64,000 nucleotides of DNA from Eublepharis macularius (taxonomy: Eukaryota; Chordata; Lepidosauria; Squamata; Eublepharidae): positions 8,414,552 to 8,478,551 of the forward strand of contig NC_072790.1 in NCBI RefSeq assembly GCF_028583425.1, in the 5' to 3' direction. Both the position numbers and the translations under genes were made by a program. Below are positions 43,701 through 53,573 of the stretch, piece by piece; position 1 is the stretch's first letter; each line of letters opens with the position of its first letter. Under the pieces are notes generated by a model. The model searched no databases, was not told the DNA's origin, and was given only the letters and a program-made list of their open reading frames with translations.

Positions 43701-46700
43701 GTATCCTCTGATCCTGAGAACCCTACCATCTTAACACCAGCCACCTTGCTGACACAGAAGACAGGCAACTGGCCTGCACCTCAGGGAGACTGCATCTCTA
43801 AAGATATGTTCAAGCAGCAATGGAGGCAAGTTCAACTCCTCGCTAACACCTTTTGGAAGCGATGGAAGCAAGAGTACCTCCCCACTCTACAATGCCGACG
43901 CAAGTGGGAGAAGTCCGAGCCCAACTTACGAGAAGGCGACGTCGTCCTCCTGAAAGACAAGGACGCCCCCAGAAACTCATGGCCCATGGGACTCATAGAC
44001 CGAGTTCTGCCCAGTGCGGATGGGTTAGTCCGCAAGGTTGACATCCGTGTCGCTAGACATGACGGCCCGAAGATTTTCACCAGACCAGTCACCGAGGTGG
44101 TCCTGCTTGTACGGAAGACTGATCTTGAAGACTGAATCTCAAGCTTTGCATGTCACTGTTTTGCTTATCTTAGCCTGTAGAGTAGCATGCCTTATATACT
44201 CAGTTACGTATGTAGTGCATGTAGTATATGCTTAGTATTCTACTAGCCTTGCATGTTGGGGTGGAATCCACAGGATCCCAGGCGGGGAGTGTGCTGTTAG
44301 CCACAGCTTAGAGACTATGAACGGTTATCACATTACCACAGGTAACAGATTCTCTTTACAGAGGCGTGATCTGGGGGAGCCCAGTGACGCCTGGTGTGGG
44401 CTTTCGGGGACCACAGTTCTCTTTGTCAGATGCAACAGGCAGGGAGAGCTGTGGTTACCGAAGGCTTATACTACATAGGAATTGGACACCTTCACTGCTA
44501 CAAACTGACTGCACACCAAAAGGAGATGTTTACATTTCCAAGCAAAGGAATGTTTTGATTGCCTCTATGCTAATTGCATTCTGCCTTCTTGTGATTTATG
44601 ACCCCTCCCTTTTCTCTCTCTTTCCCCCTCCTCTTCTGTATCTGCCCAGTTTTGATCAGGCATCTGATGAAGAGAACTTGATTCTCGAAAGCTTATGCTA
44701 TAATAAAATTGGTTAGTCTTAAAGGTGCTACTGGACTCTTTTTGATGATTTCATTGTTAGCCGTCCAGAGTCTGAAAAGATAAGGCACAACAGGAATGTC
44801 TTAAACAAACAAACAAGGGCCCTTAGGTCTGGCCGCACAGCATGCTGCAGGCTTACAGAACTGAACCACAGCGGAACGGCCCACTCCCACAGAACGAAGT
44901 CACATCCACCCCCCCTAAGCACTGATATCAACGTGGAACATCAGTTGAACTTTAGAAATATCCAAAATTGGACTTTTATGCAAAGATAAACATTTTCTAC
45001 ATGTGTGTAGAATGTACAGCTTTAATCTTAAAAAGCTGATCTGGGGAGTTCTGGATAGCTTGGGATCATGTCTCAGAAATTATATCTGGCATACTTCACA
45101 ACAGGTTACTCAAAGCACAGCTAATTCAGTTCACGGATAATACAAGTAATACTTTCACCCAAACAGTCACATTAAGTGGAGTGTTTCACAACAAAAGCAC
45201 CTTTGTATTCACTTTGAAATTTTACTCAATACACAAGCTTCCTGACAAAGGGGAAATTAAGTTGTGCCTGTGGAATACTGCGAGGAACTTGCTAGGAAGC
45301 ACAGCCTTCTCTCGTGTGCAGCACAAACCGAAAGGAGTCATGTTAGTTAAAGACTACCAGATTTACTGGAGCGCAAGTTTCAGGAGCCAGAGCACACTTC
45401 CACAGCCGCATGTGGTGAAACCTCAACCAGCAGAATATACACACAGCAGAGAAAACTAAACCAAAAAAATGTGAAGAGCAGGTGAAAAGGCCATGGAAAG
45501 TAAAAGATGAAGCCTGTGCCATTTCTATGCAAAGAAGTTTACGAGGAAGGCGTAACAGCCATTCTCATATGCTGGGAAGTGTTTTAAAACATGCAAGAAA
45601 AACAGCTTCCTAGGGAGCCAGTTGCTGAAGGCAGAGAAGAATAACACAATCTCTGTTGTGTTATTGCACTCACCCCATCTTTAGCAACCAAGACTTACCA
45701 TTGGCTTGCTGTAAAATGGGAATCCCTGCAGCTGCCTCAGCGCGTTGGTGGAGGACCCCAGCTCCTTAAAGATCACAAAAGCCTGTCCTCTCATCTTCAT
45801 GGTCTTGAGAGCCACAATGTCCACGACACGGCCGAACTGAGAAAACAGCGCGTACAAAGACCTCTTCAGTTCTGCCAAGGAAAAAGCCACAAGAATTATT
45901 GTATATGCCTTTATTTATTTAAGGCACTTTTAAACCCCACCTTTCTCCTTGAAAGGACTCCAAGTGAATAATGACATTGTTTTATGAATACATCTTGGAA
46001 CAAGCCAGATGACTATTAAAATCTGCAAATCCAACCATTAAAATGACCCAGCCAATCAAACTACACCATGCAATGGCTATTAGCTAAACAGAGCAGAGAG
46101 ACAAACAGGAAAGGAATATTGCTCTGCTTGTAGATGTATCTAATTTATTCTTTTCATTTATACTCCACCTGTCCCCTCCAACAGGGCCCCCAAGGGGCTT
46201 GTACCAGTTTCCTACCCTCCATTTTATCATCAGCACAGCCCTGTGGGGTAGGGCTAGGGTGAGGGTGTGTGACTGGCCCCAGGTCAGCCAGTGAGCTCCC
46301 ATGACCGAGTGAGGATTCAAAGCAGAGCCTCCGAGATCCCGGCCCAGCCCTCTAACCAACCATACCACTCTAGCTCTTATTACATTTCTTAGATCCATCA
46401 GTTTTCTTGTGTTAAAAACAGCCTGTAAGAACTGTATAGACCCCCATTCTGATCCTTACACCTTCCCGCTTCTAAAAGACCATCCTGCCTTACAGGTCAG
46501 CCATACACAGTTGGGGCAAGGTGCGGCACAATCAAACTTCTTGCCAGGAAAGTAGAAAAATCCAACAACTTGCCAGTCCTATGGTGTCTCCTCCCTCAAA
46601 TGGCTCCAAACTTTTAATGGTTTACAGCCGCTGCATTCTGATACATGTTACTCCACCGTCTCACTCACTGACTATACTATCCTCCCACCACTGCCTCTGG

Positions 46701-47194
46701 AACATCGTGGCAGGATTTGAGAAAAAAACAGCTGTTTACTATCCTACAAGCAAAGCCACATCGTGACAGATTCGCCAGTGAAGCTTAAAACAATAGCAGT
46801 TCGTTTGTACACATTTCCCACAGAAATATTACATCACTGCAGCAGCTTCAGAAATGGATTAGCAGAACAGCAGCCAACCTTGCTAATTCTGCCCCCTGCT
46901 GGGGCTGCTCCCCACTAGACATCAGCGTGCTAAAGGTCAGCTGTGAACGGCTGGAATATTCTCCTCATTTGTTTGCCTCAGAAAAAGCTTGTTTGAGAAA
47001 ATCTCCCAGCGGAGGGTCCTCTTTCAAGATGAGGAAGGAAAGGTGCGAACAGTAACGCTGGTCTAACACAAGTGCTTCCTACTGCTCCAAGCCTGCAGCC
47101 TAAGGTGGAAGTGATATATGATTTTCATACCTTCCTTCTTAATTTTGTCATTAACGTTGTTGATGTAAAGCGTGTGGTTTGGTCGTATATCCAT
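37574..47194 (-). CDS. SNRPB2: SNRPB2, U2 small nuclear ribonucleoprotein B'' (complete, 6 coding exons)
   Basis: U2B'' binds stem-loop IV of U2 snRNA together with U2A' and acts in the nucleus as part of the U2 snRNP of the spliceosome. Six coding exons (47194-47131, 45871-45699, 42247-42110, 41054-41001, 39872-39784, 37733-37574) join in frame at GT/AG sites to give 225 residues, the length I recall for human SNRPB2. RRM1 has RNP2 LYINNV (residues 9-14) and RNP1 RGQAFVIF (49-56). A basic Lys/Glu-rich linker follows (about 95-125), then RRM2 with RNP2 ILFLNNL (152-158) and RNP1-like HDIAFVEF (187-194), ending YAKK. The start MDIRPNHT and the RRM1 sequence match U2B'' rather than its paralogue U1A (SNRPA), which starts MAVPETRPNHT. 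No frame break is seen. Ser76 stands where I recall Gly in human. Intron 3 (42248-45698) hosts a large composite repeat insertion. Confidence 0.97.
39784..39872 (-). CDS. SNRPB2: SNRPB2 exon 6 (start of RRM2)
   Basis: The exon encodes [20 protein letters not shown] and onward (residues 144-172) plus two bases of Gln173. It carries RNP2 of the second RRM. The acceptor is TTGTAG and the donor GTGAGTG. Confidence 0.95.
40163..40400 (+). mobile_element. MIR-like tRNA SINE (SNRPB2 intron 5)
   Basis: CATAGTGCAGCGG head, B-box GTTCAAACCCC, GGTGACCTGGAGCGAGTCAC core, CCTCACAGGGCTGTTG, ending GGGGTATCAGTGAAATAAAT. It lies antisense to SNRPB2. Confidence 0.78.
41001..41054 (-). CDS. SNRPB2: SNRPB2 exon 5 (54-base linker exon)
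   Basis: This small phase-0 exon encodes 18 residues (126-143), rich in Asn, Gln, Ala and Ser. It matches the position and character of the mammalian inter-RRM linker. The acceptor is TTAACAG and the donor GTGATC. Confidence 0.93.
42110..42247 (-). CDS. SNRPB2: SNRPB2 exon 4 (RRM1 end and basic linker)
   Basis: The exon has 138 bases in phase 0 and codes residues 80-125, from [10 protein letters not shown] through the Lys/Glu-rich stretch to KKPNQ. The acceptor is CAACAG and the donor GTAAGG. The charged linker is where nuclear localisation signals lie in this family. Confidence 0.96.
42945..43089 (-). mobile_element. Penelope-like tail repeat, left arm (antisense)
   Basis: Complement of the tail ending GCTAACTCCTCAGGAT. 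It includes the full 3' terminus (42945-42982), which the right arm lacks. It carries the hammerhead core in reverse. Confidence 0.8.
43090..44290 (+). mobile_element. BEL/Pao LTR-retrotransposon fossil: integrase and pol C-terminus only
   Basis: This is the 3' part of a BEL/Pao pol. It opens with the end of the integrase zinc finger ([11 protein letters not shown]), then the integrase core ([49 protein letters not shown]), then the BEL-type C-terminal domain ([25 protein letters not shown]). The reading frame covers 43158-44135. Gag, protease, reverse transcriptase and RNase H are not in the window, so it is a fragment. A purine-rich GGCGGGGAG near 44281 may mark the start of a 3' LTR. It is read on the plus strand, antisense to SNRPB2. 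Confidence 0.88.
44640..44742 (+). mobile_element. Penelope-like tail repeat, right arm (sense)
   Basis: GATCAGGCATCTGATGAAGA, TTCTCGAAAGCTTATGC, TTGGTTAGTCTTAAAGGTGC and TACTGGACTCTTTT. It is identical to the left arm and is cut before the GACTAACACGGC terminus found in other copies. Confidence 0.8.
44646..44712 (+). ncRNA. Hammerhead-like motif in the tail repeat
   Basis: Core CTGATGA (44664-44670), one spare A, stem II GAGAA/TTCTC (44672-44676, 44682-44686), GAAA (44687-44690), tiny stem III GC/GC round TTAT (44691-44698), and cleavage triplet CTA (44698-44700). CCAGTTTT (44646-44653) pairs with AAAATTGG (44705-44712) as an outer stem I with one G-T pair. The pairs beside the cleavage site are poor. 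The same motif lies in reverse in the left arm. Confidence 0.5.
45699..45871 (-). CDS. SNRPB2: SNRPB2 exon 3 (most of RRM1)
   Basis: The acceptor TTGGCAG precedes 45871 and the donor GTAAGT follows 45699. The 173 bases supply the last two bases of Glu22 and residues 23-79, including RNP1 RGQAFVIF and the end of RRM1 (FYSKPM). Confidence 0.96.
46138..46380 (-). mobile_element. tRNA-type SINE (SNRPB2 intron 2, sense to the gene)
   Basis: CATTTATACTCCACCTGTCC, CCCCAAGGGGCTTGTACC, CAGCACAGCCCTGTGGGG and AGGATTCAAAGCAGAGCCTC appear in the same order as the copy at 29968. Confidence 0.7.
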
Positions 47195-47217
47195 CTTCCA
47201 GCTGGTTTCACGCCACT
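47131..47217 (-). CDS. SNRPB2: SNRPB2 exon 2 (start-codon exon; coding 47194-47131)
   Basis: The acceptor is a T-rich run then CCAG, so the exon opens at 47217 with 23 bases of 5' UTR. The ATG at 47194 begins MDIRPNHT. The exon encodes residues 1-21 plus one base of codon 22 and ends at donor GTATG. Confidence 0.95.
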
Positions 47218-47270
47218 CTGGAAAAAAAAGACAGGTCATTGAGCTCACGGACTCTACCCTTTCTTCAAGG

Positions 47271-47450
47271 TGAGAGCCAGTGTGGCAGAGCAGTTGGGGC
47301 ATCGGTGCAGGATCTAGGGCACCCTGTTGGGAACCCCCATACTTCCATGGAAGCTGGCTGGGTGACCTTGGACCAGTCCTACCTCACAGGATTGTTGGGA
47401 GGATAAAATGGGTCCCCAGTGGGAGAGAGAAGTGGGGGATAAATGAAGAA
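47271..47450 (+). mobile_element. MIR-like tRNA SINE (SNRPB2 intron 1)
   Basis: GAGAGCCAGTGTGGCAGAGC head, GGCTGGGTGACCTTGGACCA core, CCTCACAGGATTGTTGGGAG and GGATAAATGAAGAA end. It starts about 50 bases upstream of the start-codon exon's acceptor. Confidence 0.75.
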
Positions 47451-48864
47451 TACTCAAAGCAGTTTATGTGGGGATGATCAATCACAACCTCCTTATAAGA
47501 TAGGCAAGAGTAAAAGAGTGACTTGCTCAAACTCATCAATGAGCTTTGGGGCAGAGCAAGAACTGGAATCCAAACCTGCCCAGTCTAAGCCCTAAATCTC
47601 TTGCTGTCACAGCACAATGGCTCATTATACAAAAGCAGAACACACATTACATGAAAAAGAAATCACAGCTAAAAAAAATTCAAAACCACAAGACCAATTT
47701 CAGTTACAAAAAAAACTGGATCACAATTAACAAGGGTTAAGAAGTCTTGTAGAAACGTGAGATGAACTCATCAGGCAGCCTCAGGCAAAATATTCCGGAC
47801 TCCCATCTTTAAAATTGTGGGGGAAACAGCCATGCACCGTAGCCCTTGTTCAGACTACAAATAAGAAGCACTTGAGACTCAGAAGAGCCACGTAAAAATG
47901 CTGAGTATTATACAGCAAAAGCCTGCAGAAAATGTTGTTTGCTGGTGTGGTATTAAGAGTGCCTGCTGAGGGCTGCGGAGGCTTGGATCATGTAGTGACC
48001 CAGGTGTCAGGCTGTGCCCAGGGATTCTCCTAGACGACATCAGACCAAGCTGGATGAGTACAAGGTCTTTATTAGGAGATTATCACCATTAGGGCACAGT
48101 ACAAAGTAATTGCCAGGAATACCAGGGCAAGGGGCAGTGGGCTAGTTATACTCTCTCCTCTCCTCCCCGGCCCCTTTTTTTAAGTGTTAGGCCTGGCGTG
48201 TGTTTCCTAGCGGGAAAGCTGGAAGGGGGAAGAGGCGCCAGCACCCCCAGGCTCCAGGGTCATTCGGCTGGTTCCCAGGCGCCTCGAGCGCCGCCCCCCC
48301 CCGCCCCCCACACGTACGGATAAGACAGCAGAGAAAACAGCAAGAGAACAGCAAAGCAGCGACAAAGCATCCACCCGCCACCCTAAAAGACATCACTGAG
48401 CAGGGCAGGCAGGTCGCAGGCGCTCTCGCCAAGCCTGGCCTGCTTTGCGGGGCTGTTGTCAGAGTAAGCGAGAGGGAGGCCATGTCGGCGTGTGGCGCAG
48501 TCAGCATCAAGGCCAAACGCCACCGCGCCTGGGCCAGCCGCCCGCTCACGCCCTAACCTCCCCCACAGGGTCGTAACGAGGCGAAGCTGGAGGAGGTTTA
48601 TTAGAATGAGCTAGTTGGGGCGAGGAGAAGACAAAACAACGCTAAACAATAAACGGCGGAGTCAAGGAGGGGCTCAGGCGGCAGCCCGGGCGCCCGTCCC
48701 ATTGAAGCCTCACACCAGCCCTGCGAGGCAGGCCCCGGCGAGGTGTGCCAGGGAGGGAGGGAGGGAGGGAGGGAGCCCAGGCCCCCCCCCCCGCTGGCCC
48801 CTGAGGCCCGGCCGGGAATCAATCCCAGGCCCGCCCGAAGCCCGACTCGAAGGTCCCTCCTTAC

Positions 48865-48960
48865 CGGCCGGAGCCCCACGCCGACTCCCTCGTTTCCGCT
48901 TCCGGCAGCCGCCTCGGCGCTGGCCGCGCCCACTTCCGGGAGCACACTGACGCCGCTGCC
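48865..48960 (-). other. SNRPB2: SNRPB2 exon 1 (5' UTR, non-coding); upstream end estimated
   Basis: On the minus strand a strong donor, CCG then GTAAGG, ends this exon at 48865. The next acceptor downstream is that of the start-codon exon at 47217. The upstream end is a guess from the position of ETS-type CTTCCGG elements in the CpG island. No start codon in frame with the protein is needed here. Confidence 0.65.
48931..48940 (-). promoter_or_regulatory. ETS/GABP-type site near the SNRPB2 start
   Basis: CACTTCCGGG on the plus strand contains the CCGGAAGTG core on the minus strand, tens of bases upstream of the exon 1 donor. This is a common position for ETS sites at CpG-island start sites. 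Confidence 0.45.
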
Positions 48961-49599
48961 CGGCTCCGCGTAGAAAGAGGCCGAGGGGGCAACGGAGCGT
49001 TGGCCACAAAGGCGGCGGGGACAGAGCGGCCCCGGGTCTCTCTTAAGCGGGGAGGGGGAGTTTTAAAAAGTGGGTCTCCACGGGCGCTCCCGCCGGCCGT
49101 CCTGGAGCAGAAAAATGCATCCGCGGCCTTAACTTCCGGTAAAAATGAACCCCGCCCCCGTTGCTCGCCAGCCTTAGGAACGGCCGCTCTATCCGCCCTT
49201 AGCCATAGAGCGGAAGGCACTCGAAGGAGCGCCGCGGGGCGTCTCTCTGCGACGCCCCCCGCGGTTGCTTTGACTACGGGGAAGTGGAATCGATCCCTGC
49301 ACGATCGATAAGCGAACCCGCTCCGCGGCGGGCTCTCAATCGTGGCCTCGGCGCTCTCCCCAGGCGGCACAGGCGCGCGACTGCGCATGCTCAGAGGGCC
49401 CGCCTGGGGCGCTTCCTCCGCGGGGCCGTTCAGGTCGCCATAAAACCGGTCGATCGCGCGAGGCAGGAAAAGATCCGCGATAAAATCGGAGCCAAGCCTC
49501 GTGAGGGGATCTTCTGCCCGCAATCCGCGGGATGGGAAAGCAGGCGCTGCGCGGGGTTTCTGCTGGCGCCTGAGACGTCTTGCGGGAATCGCCGCGGCC

Positions 49600-52228
49600 T
49601 CTTAGATGCAGCCAACAAATAACAAGGATTCATAAGACAGACAATAATTTTTCCATCCCAAGCAGAGTTACTGCAGCCGCTCTCTTTAGGGCGGTGCTGC
49701 GAGCCTCCCGGACCCCACCCAGGCCTCCCGCTGGCTCCGTTTTTATCATTGGGGCCCCGCGCTCTTAACCACGACGCCAAACTGGCTCTCATGCAGCTCT
49801 GCAACATCATGATTAATTTACATTATTTATAGTCTGCGTTTCTCACTGACACTCGAGTAGGATCACACAGTGTCTGTCAATGCAATCGATACAAAGCAGA
49901 AATCGGAAACAAACCCAAGTATTGCACATAACATGGTACACAATGCAGAAAATGATCTCGTGAGTTGTAATAGAACACCGTGAGAGCAAGCGAATGCATT
50001 GAGCAACGTGTAATGCCATTCACAGTAATCATAATTGTGCTGATACACCTCTCTTCCAGACATTTTAGTGCCCCGCTCGGAATGGTGAACGAAGTCAGTG
50101 TTGTTATCTCCACAATACAGGAGTGGCTTCCCCAAGGCCACCTGTAGAGCTCATGGCGGCAGTGGGAGTTGAACTAGCAGAGTGCGGATTCACAACCCAG
50201 CCACTTAACCAGACTCCCATGCCGTTTATGAAAGCACTTTTCTGGCCTGTTCCGTTATAATGCAGCCCCCATTCCCTTTGTTAAAATGTCCTCTGGAACA
50301 ATTCTGTTTTATGTAGTTTGCAGAATGCCAGAATTGTGGGACCCTTCCCAACCTCCTCAGGCAAGCCATCCGGTAGGGCAGGGGCCACAACAGAGAGTGC
50401 CTGTATGCGGGTAGATGTTGGTCTTAATTACTCCCTTTAGATGTGTGGGGACTTCCGAATCATTTCCTGTACCTATGAAGTGGAGGAAAGCCAAGACTAG
50501 CTTTTCTGTACTTTGGGGAAGAAGGAAATGGGCTCCAGGAAGCCTTGGCCTGTGCCTGGTGCCGTGTGCGGGATCACTGGGTCAGAGTGCACAAGCCATT
50601 AATGACTTTAAATGTGAGAATCAGCACCTAGAATTGGGTCCAGAAGCTAAAGTCCATAGTTGTTTTTCTTTACTCCGGTCCACAAATGAATGTGGTGTTC
50701 TGTACAACATGTCGCTTCCAAACTGCTTTCACAGGCAGTTGAACATTAAATCCAGACAAGACCAAAGACCAGTGAATGACAAATGGACCAAGATTACCAG
50801 GTTAGGGGAGAGGTAAATGTGTTTAGCAGAGAACATGACATAGTTTTTATTAGACAACAGTCACTCGTGATATCCTCATTTTAGTTCTTCTGTACTGTTG
50901 CTATCTGAACTGTTGAGCTATTGACACTGGAATGCCAAATCTGGTAACCAGCCACAGTTCCGAAACTCATTGCCTAATTGTGCAATGCAACAACCATTGT
51001 TGTGGCTGAGCAATTGGTCCCCACACTGGAGTTTTACAAATTTAAACTGCAAAGCAGTTTGTTCCTTCAGCCATCACACCAAAAATGTCAGAGAAACAAC
51101 CTGCTGTTTACTTGATCCTCTCCCATTAAGCACAAACAATTTTTCCTGGATTTTATCAACAAATTAAGTGTCTGAATTTTAATCTGGAATCTTTTAAACT
51201 GTAAATAAGTAATCTGGAAGCTGTAAGTAAGTAATCTGGAAGCTTTTAAGCTGTAAGTAGATGTTGGAATGGTGTTCTGAGAACTTGTTCTTTGAGGCCA
51301 GTCAGGCTATCCCTGGAGGACCCAACTGGACCCAATTTCTAGGCCATTTGGGTCTCCTACCCTGCACTTGCATTTATTCATAGATTTTGCCATTTTCTGT
51401 GATCCCAGGAATGGATCTCCTGCAAATGGTGAGGGGCTGCTGTGCAGCTTTGTTGCAAAGGACTTTGTACTGGCCTAAGCAGGACTTGACCTGCTGATCA
51501 AGCAAGACAACATCTGTCAACTTAATTATATAAATAAAAAAAGAAAATGTTAATGCAGCAATCCTAACTGCGCTTAGTAAGGAGGAAGTACTGCTCCAGG
51601 GTTGCCATATCCTCCCAAACAGGGCGGGCGTCTGCGTTTCTGGCGCTTGAGGCAGATTCAGGGGTGTTAGCGTGCACACGCTTTGCGTGCGTGTGCATCC
51701 GGCCTGCGTGATGATGTCACTGCGTGTGATGTCATCATGTGGGGCAGGGAGGCGCACGGGTGGCCCCCCAGCCCTCCCGTTCAGTTGCCCCACGCCGCCC
51801 CAGCTGCCTGCTGCACCTGGCGGCAGCACAGAGCAACTGAGCGGGAGGGCTGGGAGGCTGCCCACTCAGCTGCCCCACGCTGAGAACCAAGGTGACCCTG
51901 GGAAAATTGGAGGAAAGCTGAAATAACTACAAAGGAAGAAAGGGCTTCATATATACACTAAGCATACTTTGTGGAAGAGAGGGCAAACAATATCAGTACG
52001 TGCCTGTTGCTGTGTGCCAGCACATCAGTCTACAATCCCCTTCCAGTTGAGAGGCATCTTGACTTGGCCAGACCCATCTAGGCAGGCAGGGTCGGGTTAG
52101 GGTTACTGGTTCTGGCTGCAGCAGCGATAGTTGCTAGCTTAGGACAAGACCCTTCGCGGACTGTCAAAAACTCTACCTTCAATAGCAAAGCAAGATCCGG
52201 GGGGCAAGAGCATCTTATACCACTTAGA
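49600..52228. other. Sparse stretch upstream of SNRPB2
   Basis: No exon found. A minus-strand SINE fragment lies at about 50036-50216 (GAGTTGAACTAGCAGAGTGC, CCACTTAACCAGAC). GATGATGTCACTGCGTGTGA-type text near 51705-51740 suggests an unassigned repeat. The rest is unremarkable. Confidence 0.45.
50036..50216 (-). mobile_element. tRNA-derived SINE fragment (minus)
   Basis: Shares CTCCACAATACA, CCCAAGGCCACCTG and GAGCTCATGGC with the SINE at 10245. Confidence 0.65.
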
Positions 52229-52368
52229 TTTCCAAGCTATGAGCTTTCAAGAGTCCAAGGGAGCCTTAACTCTTGAAAGCTCATAGCTTGGAAATCGGGC
52301 TGGACTTGAAGGTGCTCTTGGAGCCAGATCTTGCTCTTCCACTGAAGGCCAACGCAGCTACCCACCTG
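52229..52368 (+). mobile_element. Penelope-like tail repeat with short inverted partner
   Basis: The sense tail 52260-52368 reads TTGAAAGCTCATAGCTTGG, CTTGAAGGTGCTCTTGGAGC and AACGCAGCTACCCACCTG. In front of it, 52229-52256 is the exact reverse complement of 52271-52298, making a perfect 28-bp hairpin with a 14-base loop. It is a smaller version of the inverted arrangement at 43 kb. Confidence 0.65.
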
Positions 52369-53573
52369 AAACGATCTACCATCAATATACTCTACAGGTG
52401 TAAGTTTTCTGAGGGATGTACTAAAACGAATGACAGGATTGCCCATTGGAAATAATGGGAGAGGCTCGAATGCCCATAGGAAATAATGGGAAACTGGAAT
52501 GCCCGTTGACTTGCATGGGCTCCATTGAAACACATTAGAGCAAAAAAAGAGGTGCAAAGAAAACGTGGAATGGATTTTGAAGGAAAGTGTCTGGGCTCAG
52601 ATAACCTGTTCTGGGACTGGATTGACAGGTCCCATGCTGGAATGACGGCCCCTGGGTGTGCCAGAAGGGCTCTGGGACCGGAATGACAGGGCCCTGACTA
52701 GAATGACGGCCCCTGGGTGTGCCAGAAGGGCTCTGGGACCGGAATGACAGGGCCCTGACTAGAATGACGGGCCCTGGGTGTGACAGAAGGGCTCAGGGAC
52801 TGGAATGACAGGCCCCTGACTGGAATGACGGCCCCTGGGTGTGCCAGAAGGGCTCTGGGACTGGAATGACAGGCCCCATGCTGGAATGACAACCCCTGAG
52901 TGTGCCAGAAGGGCTCTGGGACTGGAACGACAGGCACTGTGCTGGAATGACGGCCTCTAGGTGTGACAGAAGGACTCAGAGACTGGAATGACAGGCCCCT
53001 GACTGGAATAACGGCCCCTAGATGTGCCAGAAGGGCTCGGGGACTGGAATGACAGGCCCCTGACTGGAATAACGGCCCCTGGGTGTGCCAGAAGGGCTCT
53101 GGGACTGGAATGACAGGCCCCAGACTGGAATAACAGCCCCTGGGTGTGCCAGAAGGGCTCTGGGACTGGAATGACAGGCCCCTGACTGGAATAACGGCCC
53201 CTAGATGTGCCAGAAGGGCTCGGGGACTGGAATGACAGGCCCCTGACTGGAATAACGGCCCCTGGGTGTGCCAGAAGGGCTCTGGGACTGGAATGACAGG
53301 CCCCAGACTGGAATAACAGCCCCTGGGTGTGCCAGAAGGGCTCTGGGACTGGAATGACAGGCCCCATGCTGGAATGACGACCCCTGGGTGTGCCAGAAGG
53401 GCTCTGGGACTGGAACGACAGGCTCTGTGCTGGAATGACGGCCCCTAAGTGTGACAGAAGGGCTCAGGGACTGGAATGACAGGCCCCTGACAGGAATGAC
53501 GGGCCCTGGGTGTGCGAGAAGGGCTCGGGGACTGGAATGACAGGCACCTGACTGGAATGATGGCCCCTAGGTG

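Larger units (their letters stand above)
42931..44756. mobile_element. Composite insertion: BEL/Pao fossil between inverted Penelope-like tails
   Basis: TGATGATTTCATTG stands at both ends (42931-42944, 44743-44756) as an apparent 14-bp target duplication. Just inside lies an antisense copy of the hammerhead-bearing tail (42945-43089) and a sense copy (44640-44742). Positions 42983-43089 and 44640-44746 are exact reverse complements over 107 bp; the last four bases overlap the duplication. The interior holds the BEL/Pao integrase fossil. The whole sits in SNRPB2 intron 3 and looks like one insertion event, young enough for the arms to be identical. Confidence 0.8.
48180..49600. promoter_or_regulatory. 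SNRPB2: CpG island promoter of SNRPB2
   Basis: About 1.4 kb of GC- and CpG-rich DNA surrounds the first SNRPB2 exon, unlike the AT-rich flanks. No TATA box stands out, as is usual for housekeeping genes. ETS-family cores lie at 48931-48940 and 49131-49140, and an NRF1-like CTGCGCATGCTCAG at about 49381-49394. Short reading frames on both strands here have no recognisable family and are taken as composition noise. A divergent plus-strand transcript is possible but not shown. Confidence 0.75.

Noticed and set aside
44728-44931. Small minus-strand frame downstream of the composite insertion
   Set aside because: Overlaps the end of the repeat arm and has no coding signature.
48030-48180. Possible antisense LTR or transcript end (GTCTTTATTAGG)
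   Set aside because: Only a polyadenylation-like word and no defined ends or partner.
48187-49523. Several overlapping frames of 100-220 codons in the CpG island
   Set aside because: High GC lowers stop-codon frequency; products are Arg/Pro/Gly-rich on all frames with no family match that I recognise.
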